A DNA stretch of 37,313 bases, taken from positions 1-37,313 of the forward strand of contig REAP01000157.1 in assembly GCA_004294385.1 (NCBI GenBank), given 5' to 3'. Shown in pieces: positions 1-8,401 of this stretch. This DNA is from Oscillatoriales cyanobacterium. GTDB lineage: Bacteria; Cyanobacteriota; Cyanobacteriia; Cyanobacteriales; Microcoleaceae. The translations under genes and the position numbers were made by a program. Under the pieces are notes generated by a model that searched no databases, had not been told where the DNA came from, and saw nothing but the letters and a program-made list of their open reading frames with translations. Numbering within the stretch: the first letter of the stretch is position 1; every line of letters starts with the position of its first letter.

Positions 1-948
1 GCCAATCTCCGGTTCTTCAATACAGATAAGTGGCGGTGGAGTTGGATCTAAGAGTAAAGCTATTAAGAATAAATAACGCAGCGTACCGTCTGATAAACGA
101 GTTGCGGGAATTGGCTGAATCAATCCGGTTTCGCGAATAAATATCTGGACAGTACCGCCATAAATCTTGATACTCAGTTCTTCGGCTGCATCGTAGAACA
201 GTTGTAATTTTTCAATAATCTGTCTACTTCCTAATTGATACTGTAAGTTATTTAAAACCAGTCCTAAGTTGCCACCATCTTCTAAAAGTGGATGTTCCGG
301 CAAGTCAGTTTGCTGAGCTTTTCTAGATACTGCATCTCTCCCTGTCTGCCAGTTACGATATAAACCAATATCTGCAAACTTATTTCCCAGATATGATAGT
401 TCTGGATATTGTTCTGGATCTTTTCTTTGAGATAAGATAGATTGATCGGGAATGATATCTTCTCGCCGCAGAGTCCGCAGCTTTCTTGTTTGCTGCTCGT
501 TGTCCTCTATAACATTGATAACTGGGCGTCCCCAATTATTATGACGGTAATAAAAAAATGGTTCGCTTTCTGAACTATCGCGCGGTTTCATATCTTCTAT
601 AGCTTCGTCCACTACTTCAAGTCTCTGACCGACTGCGGTAAAACTAATCTGATAGCGCAGTGGCATCGTTTGTTCTGGGTAATCTAAAATAGCCTCAATT
701 TTTGCTGTGGGAGTACCTTTTTCACCTTTCCACAGAAAATCGCTGATGCCTCCCCCTTGACGAATCGGAGCAAGTAAGTCTGTAGGTGTTGCCTTCAACA
801 CTCCCATCGCTTCGATTAAGTTAGACTTGCCGGATGCGTTAGGACCGATCAACACATTCAAGGGTTGGAGTTCAATTTTTTCGCCCTCACTCCCATAGGA
901 AAGGAAGTTTTGGAGTTGCAGGGAGTGAATAAATCTTTTGCCTTCCAC
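1..948 (-). CDS. AAA/RecF-like ATPase, C-terminus cut by window edge
   Basis: An open frame runs without a stop from a GTG at 948 to the left edge (316 codons). The start is supported by AGGAG seven bases upstream. Residues 35-43 read GPNASGKSN, a Walker A loop of the RecF/SMC/ABC-ATPase type. Near the right end of the visible protein is RLSDGTLRYL, an ABC-signature-like segment, followed by LICIEEPEIG, a Walker B with catalytic Glu. This arrangement matches stand-alone AAA_21-type ATPases annotated as 'AAA family ATPase' or RecF-like, often associated with DNA repair, OLD-family or defence functions. The C-terminal part after Walker B is outside the window, so a fused nuclease domain cannot be excluded. 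It diverges from ndhM with about 140 bp between starts. The fold is clear; the biological role is unknown. Confidence 0.85.
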   Translation of the reverse strand, partial: MEGKRFIHSLQLQNFLSYGSEGEKIELQPLNVLIGPNASGKSNLIEAMGVLKATPTDLLAPIRQGGGISDFLWKGEKGTPTAKIEAILDYPEQTMPLRYQISFTAVGQRLEVVDEAIEDMKPRDSSESEPFFYYRHNNWGRPVINVIEDNEQQTRKLRTLRREDIIPDQSILSQRKDPEQYPELSYLGNKFADIGLYRNWQTGRDAVSRKAQQTDLPEHPLLEDGGNLGLVLNNLQYQLGSRQIIEKLQLFYDAAEELSIKIYGGTVQIFIRETGLIQPIPATRLSDGTLRYLFLIALLLDPTPPPLICIEEPEIG

Positions 949-1090
949 CTTGTTCTCCTATGCCAATTCTGAATTATTATAGCTTGCGAAACCTTTCCTT
1001 TTTGGTCTTGAATTGAGTAGGGGTCTCCTGCAACGGTCTTTGAGCCATTACAATAAGTTCAGCAAAAAAATCTTTACAGATCAAGAACTT

Positions 1091-1435
1091 ATGCAGCTCA
1101 AGTCCACAACCCGCCATATTCGCATATATACTGCCATCCTCGAAGGCACTGAACTTGTACCCAGCAACGATCTTTTGACGATCGACATTGACCCAGATAA
1201 TGAACTCAACTGGAATGATGAGTCAGTCAAACAGGTGTATGCCAAATTTGACCAACTCGTAGACTCCTACGAGGGCGAAGACTTGACGGAGTACAATCTC
1301 CGCCGCATTGGTTCGGAATTGGAGCATTTGGTGCGATCGTTCTTACAGAAAGGTCAAATCAGCTATAACCTGAACAGCCGCGCTGTCAACTACAGCATGG
1401 GACTTCCCCAAGTTGATGCCAAAATTCACCTGTAA
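1091..1435 (+). CDS. ndhM: NAD(P)H-quinone oxidoreductase subunit M (NDH-1)
   Basis: NdhM is a small peripheral subunit of the cyanobacterial/chloroplast NDH-1 complex on the thylakoid membrane, used in respiration and cyclic electron flow around photosystem I. The protein from the ATG at 1091 is 114 residues, close to the family's usual size. It shows the family's recognisable stretches: KSTTRHIRIYTA at the N-terminus, DIDPDNELNW in the middle, then YNLRRIGSELEH and SYNLNSRAVNYSMGLPQ at the C-terminus. An in-frame TTG at 1013 would add 26 residues (SRGLLQRSLSHYNKF...) that do not look like the family, and neither start has a strong ribosome binding site. I prefer 1091 for length and homology. 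It appears monocistronic. Confidence 0.9.
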   Translation: MQLKSTTRHIRIYTAILEGTELVPSNDLLTIDIDPDNELNWNDESVKQVYAKFDQLVDSYEGEDLTEYNLRRIGSELEHLVRSFLQKGQISYNLNSRAVNYSMGLPQVDAKIHL

Positions 1436-1474
1436 GGGCGATCGGGAGATGGGGAGAATTCGGAAAATCTGGTT

Positions 1475-1768
1475 TTATTTTTCTTCGTTGTCCTCCCCCT
1501 CCTCAGCATCAACTGAACAATTGGGAGTTCGATCGCGTTCCAAAAACTGTTTCACCGCAACTTGGCGGTTGGCCATAAACTGACCCCAAGCACCGGGAAA
1601 TACGCGATCGAGCGTTTCCACCAGCGCCCAAACCTCAAGATTCATCACTTTGTAGTAATGACCGTGAGAATGCTTAATCCTGGTCAGCATTTCGTCTACC
1701 TCAAATGCGGCAGGAAGTTTCGGGTCGGGAAAATTTTCTGGAAAGGCGCTGGATTCCTTTGGGGGCAT
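1475..1768 (-). CDS. small conserved hypothetical protein
   Basis: A 97-residue protein convergent with ndhM, with 39 bp between the two stops. It is rich in acidic residues at the C-terminus (DAEEGEDNEE) and has a central amphipathic segment (DEMLTRIKHSHGHYYKVMNLEVWALVETLDRVFPGAW is the core; tryptophans and aromatics are conserved-looking). No signal peptide, membrane segment or known motif is visible. The opposite strand has an overlapping open frame (1562-1774) that I take as a shadow, because the minus frame has more protein-like composition. The function is not recognised. Confidence 0.6.
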   Translation of the reverse strand: MPPKESSAFPENFPDPKLPAAFEVDEMLTRIKHSHGHYYKVMNLEVWALVETLDRVFPGAWGQFMANRQVAVKQFLERDRTPNCSVDAEEGEDNEEK

Positions 1769-1995
1769 GGGTAGTAACTCAACAGCTTGGAGAGGCGGGT
1801 GATATTAAACTTGACTTGGGAAATTGGGGCACGATGCACCGATCGCCCGATCGAGCAAACGCAGAATTGATATTTTGATTCCCGTAGGCTGAGTTAATTT
1901 CTATGAATCTGCATCTTACCATTAGACTAAGTCTAATATCTCAGTTCCCTTGAGCGCTGCAATTTATTGGAAAATTCCCATGGTGCCGAATCATG

Positions 1996-2028
1996 TTAAC
2001 ACTGTGTTTTAGCGTGGTAAAATACCAC
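1996..2028 (+). promoter_or_regulatory. candidate sigma70-type promoter with overlapping inverted repeat
   Basis: TTAACA (1996-2001), a 16 bp spacer and TAAAAT (2018-2023) form a good -35/-10 pair. The -10 lies inside a perfect inverted repeat, GTGGTA-AAA-TACCAC (2014-2028), which could be an operator. Transcription would start near 2030, giving a leader of nearly 290 nt before the PP2C gene. This was read by eye and is not experimentally supported. Confidence 0.4.
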
Positions 2029-2030
2029 TT

Positions 2031-2318
2031 GTCAGTACAAGACATTAAAACCTACCCCCGGACTGAGGGAAAGTTACGACCGAGGAGCTTAGTTGCAAGA
2101 CTAGGATAGCAGACCGCCATTTTTGGCAAAAGGATTGCGCCCGGAAACCCTAGCAATAGGGATCAATATTAAGGCCGTAAAGTCTTAAGAATCCCGCTTA
2201 TAATAGACCGGGGAGTGTCGAATAATCGCCACCCTCTTTGATAATATCTAACCCGTCCAGGTTCAAGCGCTAAAATAGTTCAGATCAGCACTGGGCCCAA
2301 AGGCGTCTAGGAACCCTT
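2031..2318 (+). ncRNA. structured leader or small RNA upstream of PP2C gene
   Basis: This stretch has no plausible coding frame but contains several compact hairpins. CTTAGT/ACTAGG (about 2088-2105) can form a 6 bp stem with wobble pairs. GCCA-TTTT-TGGC lies near 2117-2128. CCCTA-GCAA-TAGGG (2148-2161) is a 5 bp stem closed by a GNRA-type tetraloop. It is more GC-balanced than the neighbouring intergenic DNA. I could not match it to a riboswitch class, tmRNA, SRP RNA, RNase P RNA or 6S RNA from memory. It may be a long structured 5' UTR of the PP2C gene or an independent small RNA. AGGAA (2309-2313) just before the ATG at 2319 is the likely ribosome binding site. Confidence 0.35.
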
Positions 2319-4628
2319 ATGCAAAACTCTGTGCCAAAAAACTACTTATGGGCTTTAGGTGAAGGGATAAAAACCTGTAAACCGGGCGATAAAATCGCCG
2401 ATCGCTACTTGCTCAAGCGCGATCGGCTTTTGATCGATACTCAACCTGAACATTTGCCGGAACTGCCCGAAGACATTCCGAACTTTATAACTCCTTATCT
2501 GAGACTGTTTGCCCATCAATTACACGTACCTCAAGTATACGGGCTGGTATCTGCCAAGGTGAGTAAGCTTTCCGGGGATATCTGGCTGCTGGAAAATGGG
2601 CCAATTCGGAAATTTGACGAAACGTTGATGCCGAAATTGGTCGAGAAGTGGAAAGGGGCTTCGGCGATGCGCCAGCTTAATTGGCTGTGGCAAATTGCCC
2701 AACTTTGGCAGCCTTGTATTACTCAGGGCGTGGCTTCGACGCTGTTGACTCCTGAATTGCTGCGGGTGGAAGGGCCTGTGGTGCGGTTTCTGGAGTTGCA
2801 GCCCGATCGCAAACCACCTAATTTGTCCGAGTTGGGCAAGTTGTGGCAGCAGTGGCTGGACGACGCTCACCCAGCGATTGCTAATTTTTTGGGGCAACTG
2901 TGCCAGCAAATGGTCGCCCGTCAGATTCGCAACGGGGAACAACTGATCGGTCAGTTGGATAAAGCTCTGGTTAATTGCGGTAGATGGTACGAGCGCACTG
3001 TTGAGATTGCCACGGGGACTGATGTAGGTCGATCGCGGGCCCACAACGAAGATGCTTGTTATCCTCCCAGTGGTACTGTGTCCTCGGTGGTTCCTGGTTC
3101 GGAAGCTTGCGTGATCGTCTGCGATGGTATCGGTGGACAAGACGGCGGCGAAGTTGCTTCGGAATTGGCAATTTCTGTACTCCGAAAAAAGTTGCAGCAA
3201 GTTGTCCTACACAAGGATATTTATGAGCCACTGAGTCTGATTTCCAAGCTGGAACGGGCGGCTTGTGCTGCTAATGACGAAATTGCCGATCGCAACGACA
3301 GCGAACACCGCCAAGGCCGCCAGCGGATGGGAACTACCCTGGTGATGGCTTTAGCCCATGTCCACGAGCTCTATGTTGCTCATGTGGGAGACAGTCGGGC
3401 TTATCTGATTACTCGCACTGGCTGCTATCAAGTGACTCTGGATGACGATGTGGCTTGTCGCGAGGTACGTTTGGGCTACGCGCTTTATCGGGATGCTTTG
3501 GAACAAGTGGCTGCCGGTGCCCTGATTCAAGCTTTGGGGATTACTTCTTCCAGCACTCTGCACCCTAGTGTGCAGCGTTTTCCGGTGGATGAGGACTGCG
3601 TTTTGCTCTTGTGTTCCGACGGTTTGAGCGATAAAGACCGGGTTGAGGAATGCTGGGAAACGGAGATTTTGCCGATTCTTGACGGTAGCATTGGTGTTGC
3701 TGCGGCGCGCGATCGATTGATCGAGATTGCCAATACTAGAAATGGTCACGATAACGTCACCATTGGTTTAATTCACTGTCAAGCACATTTGAGAGAAGAA
3801 GGCAATACTTTTACAGAATTGTCCATTGCAGCATTGGATCTGCCGATCGAACCAATTGCTGACAGCGAGGATGTGCCAACGGATTTGAACGATCGCACAA
3901 ATACTGGTCATGGTAATTCTCAACTAAAAACGGAGTTTTTACAGCTACCAGACAAAATCAAAAGTCCATTTTCGCTGTTGCTAAAAATTCTATTTTTATT
4001 AGGTTTGGGAGGAGTATTTGCTTATTTTTTCATCCCTCCGGTAGGTCGAGCGATCGATACTGCCGGGGAATCGATTTTCGGTAAACGCAGTGTAGTCAAT
4101 ACTCAGAGAAGTCCAGAGAAAACTGAAAAAACCTCAGCTTCTCCGATTCAATCTTTAGAAACAGGCTCCTTTGTAGAAATTAAAAATTCTGCCCTTGGGG
4201 AATCGGAAACAGAAGACTATCGCTTGTATTTGCTCAAGAAAATCAGTGAGGATGTAAAAGTAATAGTCCCTGCTGGTAGCATCTTGCAGGTAACAAACAA
4301 ACAAGTTGAACCGGAAGGTAATTGGTTGGAATTGAAAGTTTGCTCGACTCCTGAAATAGTCGTATCTACTTCTCCTAAGCCTAAGTCAAATAAAGATTTT
4401 TCGGGAGTTGTTAAACCAGAAACCAATCAATCTCCCGCTGTTTCTACTCCCTCGACTTCCCCCACAGTTAAAGCAACTGTTGCAGTAGAAATCGCTAAAC
4501 TGCAAGCGGGGGAAACGGGATGGATTCAAGAAAAAGATGCTGTGTTTAAGCTAGTCTCTAACCCAGTTGTAAAACCGAATCAACAGGGAAAATGTCTCGT
4601 TTCTGAGTCAAATCCCAATGCCAATTAA
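2319..4628 (+). CDS. PP2C-family serine/threonine phosphatase with membrane anchor
   Basis: A 769-residue protein. Residues 1 to about 225 are an N-terminal domain I do not recognise, with tryptophan-rich helices. Residues 230-487 are a complete PP2C (PPM) catalytic domain: TDVGRSRAHNED, VCDGIGGQDGG, MGTTLVMAL, AHVGDSRAYL, LLLCSDGLSD and GHDNVTIGLI carry the aspartates that bind the metal pair. A single membrane span follows at about 550-575 (SLLLKILFLLGLGGVFAYFF). The C-terminal ~190 residues are Ser/Thr/Pro-rich and contain a segment resembling an SH3-like module (VIVPAGSILQVTNKQ...GNWLELKV). The enzyme should remove phosphate from Ser/Thr proteins in the cytoplasm, while the C-terminus would lie in the periplasm. 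That would be a receptor-like layout mirroring bacterial PASTA kinases. No partner kinase is adjacent. The fold is certain; targets are unknown. Confidence 0.9.
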   Translation: MQNSVPKNYLWALGEGIKTCKPGDKIADRYLLKRDRLLIDTQPEHLPELPEDIPNFITPYLRLFAHQLHVPQVYGLVSAKVSKLSGDIWLLENGPIRKFDETLMPKLVEKWKGASAMRQLNWLWQIAQLWQPCITQGVASTLLTPELLRVEGPVVRFLELQPDRKPPNLSELGKLWQQWLDDAHPAIANFLGQLCQQMVARQIRNGEQLIGQLDKALVNCGRWYERTVEIATGTDVGRSRAHNEDACYPPSGTVSSVVPGSEACVIVCDGIGGQDGGEVASELAISVLRKKLQQVVLHKDIYEPLSLISKLERAACAANDEIADRNDSEHRQGRQRMGTTLVMALAHVHELYVAHVGDSRAYLITRTGCYQVTLDDDVACREVRLGYALYRDALEQVAAGALIQALGITSSSTLHPSVQRFPVDEDCVLLLCSDGLSDKDRVEECWETEILPILDGSIGVAAARDRLIEIANTRNGHDNVTIGLIHCQAHLREEGNTFTELSIAALDLPIEPIADSEDVPTDLNDRTNTGHGNSQLKTEFLQLPDKIKSPFSLLLKILFLLGLGGVFAYFFIPPVGRAIDTAGESIFGKRSVVNTQRSPEKTEKTSASPIQSLETGSFVEIKNSALGESETEDYRLYLLKKISEDVKVIVPAGSILQVTNKQVEPEGNWLELKVCSTPEIVVSTSPKPKSNKDFSGVVKPETNQSPAVSTPSTSPTVKATVAVEIAKLQAGETGWIQEKDAVFKLVSNPVVKPNQQGKCLVSESNPNAN

Positions 4629-4788
4629 AATTTCAGTGCTAGATGTTGCCGAGGAGATTTGAATAAGTTTGGTAAAATAGAAGATGCAGTTTGCTAAAAA
4701 TAGAATGATTTAAGGCAAACACAGACCTAAAATAAAATTTGTATCGCTGAAGTCAAACATTACTCAACTTCTTGATTCAAGATCAACT

Positions 4789-5514
4789 ATGACAAAAATC
4801 ACAGACTATTGCCAGGGAGTTTATGCGGTAAATCTCCCTGAGAGGACAGACCGATACCAACTCATAGTCAAGGAATTAGAGTCAGCAGGAATGCCCCTCA
4901 CACCCCATAAGGTTGAGATATTTCCCGCAATCCGCCCCGACGAAGCTGGAGGTTTCCCCAGCATTGGCGCGAGGGGATGCTTTTCTAGTCATCTCGCTAT
5001 TCTGAAGCAGGCAAAACAACAGGGGTTGAGTAATATCCTGATTGTAGAAGACGACCTAGAAATTTCAGCAAAGTTTAGAACAGACGAAGCTGTTATCGTC
5101 GAACAACTGTGTCAGCAAGATTGGGATTTCGCCTATTTCGGACACGTCGAAGAGGTTGGAGAAAAGTCTCCTGTCGCCCTTGTTCCCTTTTCTGAGGGGG
5201 TGATGACCACTCATTTTTATGCTGTAAATGGCAGGATTTTTGATCGTCTCTTGCACTTTCTAGAAGAACTGCAACAGCGACCTCCGGGACATCCTGACGG
5301 TGGCCCAATGCACCTTGACGGTGCTTATTCTACTTTCCGAACTCAAAATCCCGATGTTGTCACCTTGATTGCTTCTCCAAATCTGGGGTGGCAAAAAAGT
5401 TCCCGTAGTGACATCTATCCTAATCCGTGGTTTGACCGTATACCTGGGATCAGGCAATTGGCAGGTGCAGCAAGAACAGGTAAAGCCTGGCTGAAGCATC
5501 GGCTTTCTAGCTAA
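4789..5514 (+). CDS. glycosyltransferase family 25 protein
   Basis: A 241-residue protein with family GT25 marks: an N-terminal VYAVNLPERTDRYQ (NLxxRxDR donor-site segment), ARGCFSSHLAILKQA (GCxxSHL) and ILIVEDDLEIS, the EDD motif that replaces DXD. GT25 enzymes transfer galactose or glucose to lipooligosaccharide or, in animals, to collagen hydroxylysine. In a cyanobacterium the likely substrates are surface glycans or glycoproteins. The C-terminal part (HPDGGPMHLDGAYSTF) fits the family. The ATG at 4789 follows a stretch with no clear Shine-Dalgarno. It lies 160 bp after the PP2C gene on the same strand; co-transcription is possible but not evident. Confidence 0.85.
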   Translation: MTKITDYCQGVYAVNLPERTDRYQLIVKELESAGMPLTPHKVEIFPAIRPDEAGGFPSIGARGCFSSHLAILKQAKQQGLSNILIVEDDLEISAKFRTDEAVIVEQLCQQDWDFAYFGHVEEVGEKSPVALVPFSEGVMTTHFYAVNGRIFDRLLHFLEELQQRPPGHPDGGPMHLDGAYSTFRTQNPDVVTLIASPNLGWQKSSRSDIYPNPWFDRIPGIRQLAGAARTGKAWLKHRLSS

Positions 5515-5538
5515 TTCAATTCTTTTGAAATTCGAGTT

Positions 5539-5573
5539 AACAGTTAACAGTTAACCGTTAACTGTTAACTGTT
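5539..5573. repeat. 17-bp perfect inverted repeat of GTTAACT heptamers
   Basis: Positions 5539-5555 and 5557-5573 are perfectly complementary around a single C at 5556, built from the heptamer AGTTAAC/GTTAACT. It sits in the gap between two convergent genes (GT25 plus, CsgG-like minus). It could act as a bidirectional terminator or transcript-stabilising hairpin, although no T-run follows. Confidence 0.75.
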
Positions 5574-5614
5574 GATAATCATGCCGATGCAACCGGAAAT
5601 GATATGATAGATTG

Positions 5615-6313
5615 CTAACCTAATTTCTTAGATAATTCTGCAAGTTTAGTCACCATTTGTGATACGGCTTTATCGACGGCGGCGCTCAAAAGTGAATCTT
5701 CATTGTTGCTACTGGAACTGCCGCCGATACCCATTACGGAGATGTTAGAATCACTTTTATCTGCTTCTCCGACTGCTTTGGCGGTAGCAAGAATATCTCC
5801 AGAAGCAGTACCGATTAAGCGGACATCAATTTGAACGATGGCTTTGGTTTTGCTTGAACCGCCGCCGATTCCCATAAAACTGCCACCGCCGGATTGTTTG
5901 TCAACATTAAACTTGGTAATAGTGCCGATGAGTACGGCATCAACTCCTAATTGTTTGCCAATTTCGGCTGCGGTACCGGCATCTATCGCACCTGTGTGAT
6001 TTTGCTTTTTGAGGGCTTGTTCGATTTTGCTGCGATCGACTACAGTATAAGTCCCATTGTTGACAAGTTCGTTGATTAGCAGTTCGCTGATGCCTTTGGC
6101 CGCGCCGACTCCTCTGTAGGAGCTATAGTAACTGTTGGTAGTGCCGTAGTCGAAGTCCATCACCACAAGGCGTTTTTTCGCAGTAGCTTGGGCTGTTTGG
6201 AGTATTGTGGGTTGGGTAGTGGCTGGTGTGGCGATCGCATTTACCGAAACACCTGCTAGCATTAGCGCAGCAAGGGAAATGCTGGTCAAGCGAGACATCC
6301 GGGTTGTTTTCAT
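5615..6313 (-). CDS. CsgG/HfaB-family secreted protein
   Basis: A 232-residue protein with an N-terminal signal peptide (MKTTRMSRLTSISLAALMLA, cleavage likely after the ...NAIATPA region). The mature part resembles CsgG: RLVVMDFDYGT starts the domain, then GISELLINELVNNGTYTVVDRSKIEQ, DAGTAAEIGKQLGVDAVLIGTI and a C-terminal QIDVRLIGTASGDILATAKAVGEA. CsgG forms the outer-membrane pore for curli subunits, but most cyanobacterial relatives have no curli genes nearby and are annotated only as CsgG-like. No Cys of a lipobox is seen after the signal, unlike CsgG proper, so it may be a soluble periplasmic relative. Two glycine/serine-rich loops (GGGSFMGIGGGSS and SVMGIGGSSSS) interrupt the domain. 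No csgA-like gene is nearby; the role is unknown. Confidence 0.8.
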   Translation of the reverse strand: MKTTRMSRLTSISLAALMLAGVSVNAIATPATTQPTILQTAQATAKKRLVVMDFDYGTTNSYYSSYRGVGAAKGISELLINELVNNGTYTVVDRSKIEQALKKQNHTGAIDAGTAAEIGKQLGVDAVLIGTITKFNVDKQSGGGSFMGIGGGSSKTKAIVQIDVRLIGTASGDILATAKAVGEADKSDSNISVMGIGGSSSSNNEDSLLSAAVDKAVSQMVTKLAELSKKLG

Positions 6314-6393
6314 AAATTTTTCTCACAGTGAGTTTGTGCAGACTCTAGAATAGTTCACAGAACAGGCCGATGTCAGTCTATTTGAGATTCTAG

Positions 6394-6759
6394 CTAGCCT
6401 TCAACTTCCATAAAACCCATCAGCCAATTAGCCATCGTCGCCCTGCGAGTCTGTCTCGGCCCAAATTCCCCAATTTTATAGCCTTGAAAGCCCAATTTTT
6501 CCTTCAGTAACTGCTTATTTTCTGAAATGATCGATCGAGTCAATTTCACCGTTGCGGGTCTAGAATCGATGAAATCCGGCGGTTCAGGATACTCTTTGCG
6601 CCACTCGTCAGCAACATTTATGCTGTTCCATTTGCCAGTCTCTGCATCACAGTGATAGCCCAGATATTGCCAAACTAACCGATTGACAGCAGCATCGTCC
6701 ATCTCTTCGTTGAGGATAGCCCAAATAGTTTCGTTATTGAGAGTTTGCAATTCAGACAT
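6394..6759 (-). CDS. conserved hypothetical protein (121 aa)
   Basis: From the ATG at 6759 the protein reads MSELQTLNNETIWAILNEEMDD..., ending ...TRRATMANWLMGFMEVEG. It is acidic at the N-terminus and basic and tryptophan-containing toward the C-terminus, with no signal peptide or membrane segment. The open frame continues upstream to 6894 through the GGAATTG heptamer array, giving a (QFPIPNS)n peptide. I exclude that part because those heptamers have no stop codon in any frame. The family is not recognised. It lies downstream of the GAPDH gene on the same strand but is separated from it by the repeat array. Confidence 0.6.
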   Translation of the reverse strand: MSELQTLNNETIWAILNEEMDDAAVNRLVWQYLGYHCDAETGKWNSINVADEWRKEYPEPPDFIDSRPATVKLTRSIISENKQLLKEKLGFQGYKIGEFGPRQTRRATMANWLMGFMEVEG

Positions 6760-6770
6760 ATCTAAAGAAG

Positions 6771-6889
6771 GAATTGGGAATTGGGAATTGGGAATTGGGA
6801 ATTGGGAATTGGGAATTGGGAATTGGGAATTGGGAATTGGGAATTGGGAATTGGGAATTGGGAATTGGTGGGGAATTGGGAATTGGGAA
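6771..6889. repeat. GGAATTG heptanucleotide tandem repeat
   Basis: About 16 near-perfect copies of a 7-bp unit, with one short interruption (GGTGGGGAATT near 6866-6875). It belongs to the short tandemly repeated repetitive (STRR) class known in filamentous cyanobacteria. It occupies nearly all of the gap between the GAPDH stop and the downstream hypothetical gene. Confidence 0.95.
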
Positions 6890-6918
6890 CCCACCCAAAA
6901 TCCCCATCCTACAAAAAA

Positions 6919-7950
6919 TTAATTATTCAAAATTCCGTCTTTCTTTGCCATCGACAACATCAAATCAATCACGCGGCTAGAATAACCCCACTCGTTGTCA
7001 TACCAAGAAATGACCTTGAAAAACCTAGAATTCAGTTCAAGTCCTGCACCAGCATCGAAAATGCTCGATCGCGCATCGCCTTTAAAATCAGTCGAAACCA
7101 CCGCATCCTCAGTATAGCCGAGAATACCTTTGAGTTCGCCCTCAGAAGCTTTTTTCATTACTTCGCAAATTTCCCTATAGCTAGTTTCCTTCGCCGTTTT
7201 GAAAGTAAGATCAACCACAGATACATCGGGAGTCGGTACGCGCAAAGCCATCCCCGTCAATTTTCCTTTCAATTCGGGTAACACCAAAGTAACAGCTTTC
7301 GCCGCACCGGTCGAAGATGGAATAATATTTTGAGCCGCACCTCTTCCTCCCCGCCAATCTTTAATACTCGGCCCGTCTACAGTAGGTTGAGTCGCTGTCA
7401 TCGCATGAACAGTCGTCATTAAACCTTCTTCCAAACCAAAATTATCATTGATAACTTTGGCAATTGGTGCTAGACAATTTGTAGTGCAGCTAGCATTAGA
7501 AACAACAGTATCTTTTGCCGGATCAAACTTGTGATGGTTGACTCCTACTAAATATGTTGCTACTTTTTCAGGGTCTTTTGTTGGTGCTGAAAGTATTACC
7601 CGTTTTGCTCCCGCCGTCAAGTGTTTTGATGCACCTTCAAAATCGGTAAAAAATCCCGTAGACTCTACAACATAATCTGCATTCCTTGCACTCCAAGGCA
7701 ACTCCGCCGGATTTCTGATTGACGTACAGGGAATAAATTTTCCGTCAACCACAATTCCATCTGCTTTGGCTTCAACCTCGCCGTCATAAATGCCGTGAGT
7801 GGAGTCGTATTTGAACAGGTAAGCCAAGTTGTCTGGGGGAACTAAGTCATTAATACCAACAAATTCGATATTGGGGTTTTTGATGCCGGCACGCATGACT
7901 AGCCGTCCAATGCGACCAAATCCGTTGATACCAACTTTTAGGATAGCCAT
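6919..7950 (-). CDS. gap1: type I glyceraldehyde-3-phosphate dehydrogenase (glycolytic-type)
   Basis: A 343-residue GAPDH. The Rossmann start is KVGINGFGRIGRLV. The catalytic motif SNASCTTNCLAP carries the active-site cysteine, and TTVHAMTATQ carries the catalytic histidine region. RRAA-type binding (RGGRGAAQNIIPSSTGAAKA) and the C-terminal WYDNEWGYSSRV are intact. After the second strand it reads GINDLVPPDNLAYLFKYDS. The Asp-Leu here resembles NAD-specific GAPDH rather than the dual-cofactor Calvin-cycle Gap2, which has a different segment. I therefore call it the glycolytic gap1 type. This assignment is by memory of the families and should be less trusted than 'GAPDH'. A good ribosome site (AGAGGAG) precedes the ATG at 7950. 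Confidence 0.92.
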   Translation of the reverse strand: MAILKVGINGFGRIGRLVMRAGIKNPNIEFVGINDLVPPDNLAYLFKYDSTHGIYDGEVEAKADGIVVDGKFIPCTSIRNPAELPWSARNADYVVESTGFFTDFEGASKHLTAGAKRVILSAPTKDPEKVATYLVGVNHHKFDPAKDTVVSNASCTTNCLAPIAKVINDNFGLEEGLMTTVHAMTATQPTVDGPSIKDWRGGRGAAQNIIPSSTGAAKAVTLVLPELKGKLTGMALRVPTPDVSVVDLTFKTAKETSYREICEVMKKASEGELKGILGYTEDAVVSTDFKGDARSSIFDAGAGLELNSRFFKVISWYDNEWGYSSRVIDLMLSMAKKDGILNN

Positions 7951-8054
7951 GATTTAAACTCCTCTTGAAAATATCTCTATGTCGATCGCAACTTGTGCGT
8001 TAAAACTTACCACAGGAACTGATTCACATAACTTAATCTTTTTTATATCTTAAG

Positions 8055-8399
8055 AATTTGGGAATTGGTAATTGGGAATTGGGAATTGGGAATTGGGAAT
8101 TGGGAATTGGTGATTGGGAATTGGTAATTGGGAATTGGGAATTGGGAATTGGGAATTGGGAATTGGGAATTGGGAATTGGTAATTGGGAATTGTTGACTG
8201 TTGATTGTTAACTGTTGACTGTTAACTATTAACGACTACTACCAATGCCCCATGCCCCATGCCCCATGCCCCATGCCCAATGCCCAATGCCCCATGCCCA
8301 ATGCCCCATGCCCCATGCCCCATGCCCCATGCCCCATGCCTCATGCCCCATGCCCCATGCCCTATGCCCAATTCCCAATTCCCAATTCCCAATTCCCAA
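8055..8399. repeat. block of several heptanucleotide repeat families
   Basis: This stretch between gap and sbtB is almost wholly repeat. 8055-8191 is GGAATTG with some GGTAATT variants. 8192-8232 is TTGACTG/TTAACTG. 8244-8368 is CATGCCC with AATGCCC variants. 8369-8399 is the same GGAATTG family in inverted orientation (AATTCCC). The last array stops three bases before the sbtB stop codon. No gene is seen here. Confidence 0.95.
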
Positions 8400-8401
8400 A
8401 A

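Noticed and set aside
2031..2318. Identification of the PP2C leader as 6S RNA, tmRNA, RNase P RNA or a known riboswitch
   Set aside because: I could not match conserved cores of any of these classes; kept only as an unassigned structured region.
6760..6894. N-terminal extension of the 121-aa hypothetical protein with (QFPIPNS)n
   Set aside because: It is the GGAATTG heptamer array, which has no stop codon in any frame. The natural ATG at 6759 gives a better protein, and no start signal lies upstream.
8244..8368. CRISPR-like array from the regular CATGCCC repeats
   Set aside because: The units are 7 bp and contiguous with no unique spacers; this is a heptamer tandem repeat. No cas genes are present.
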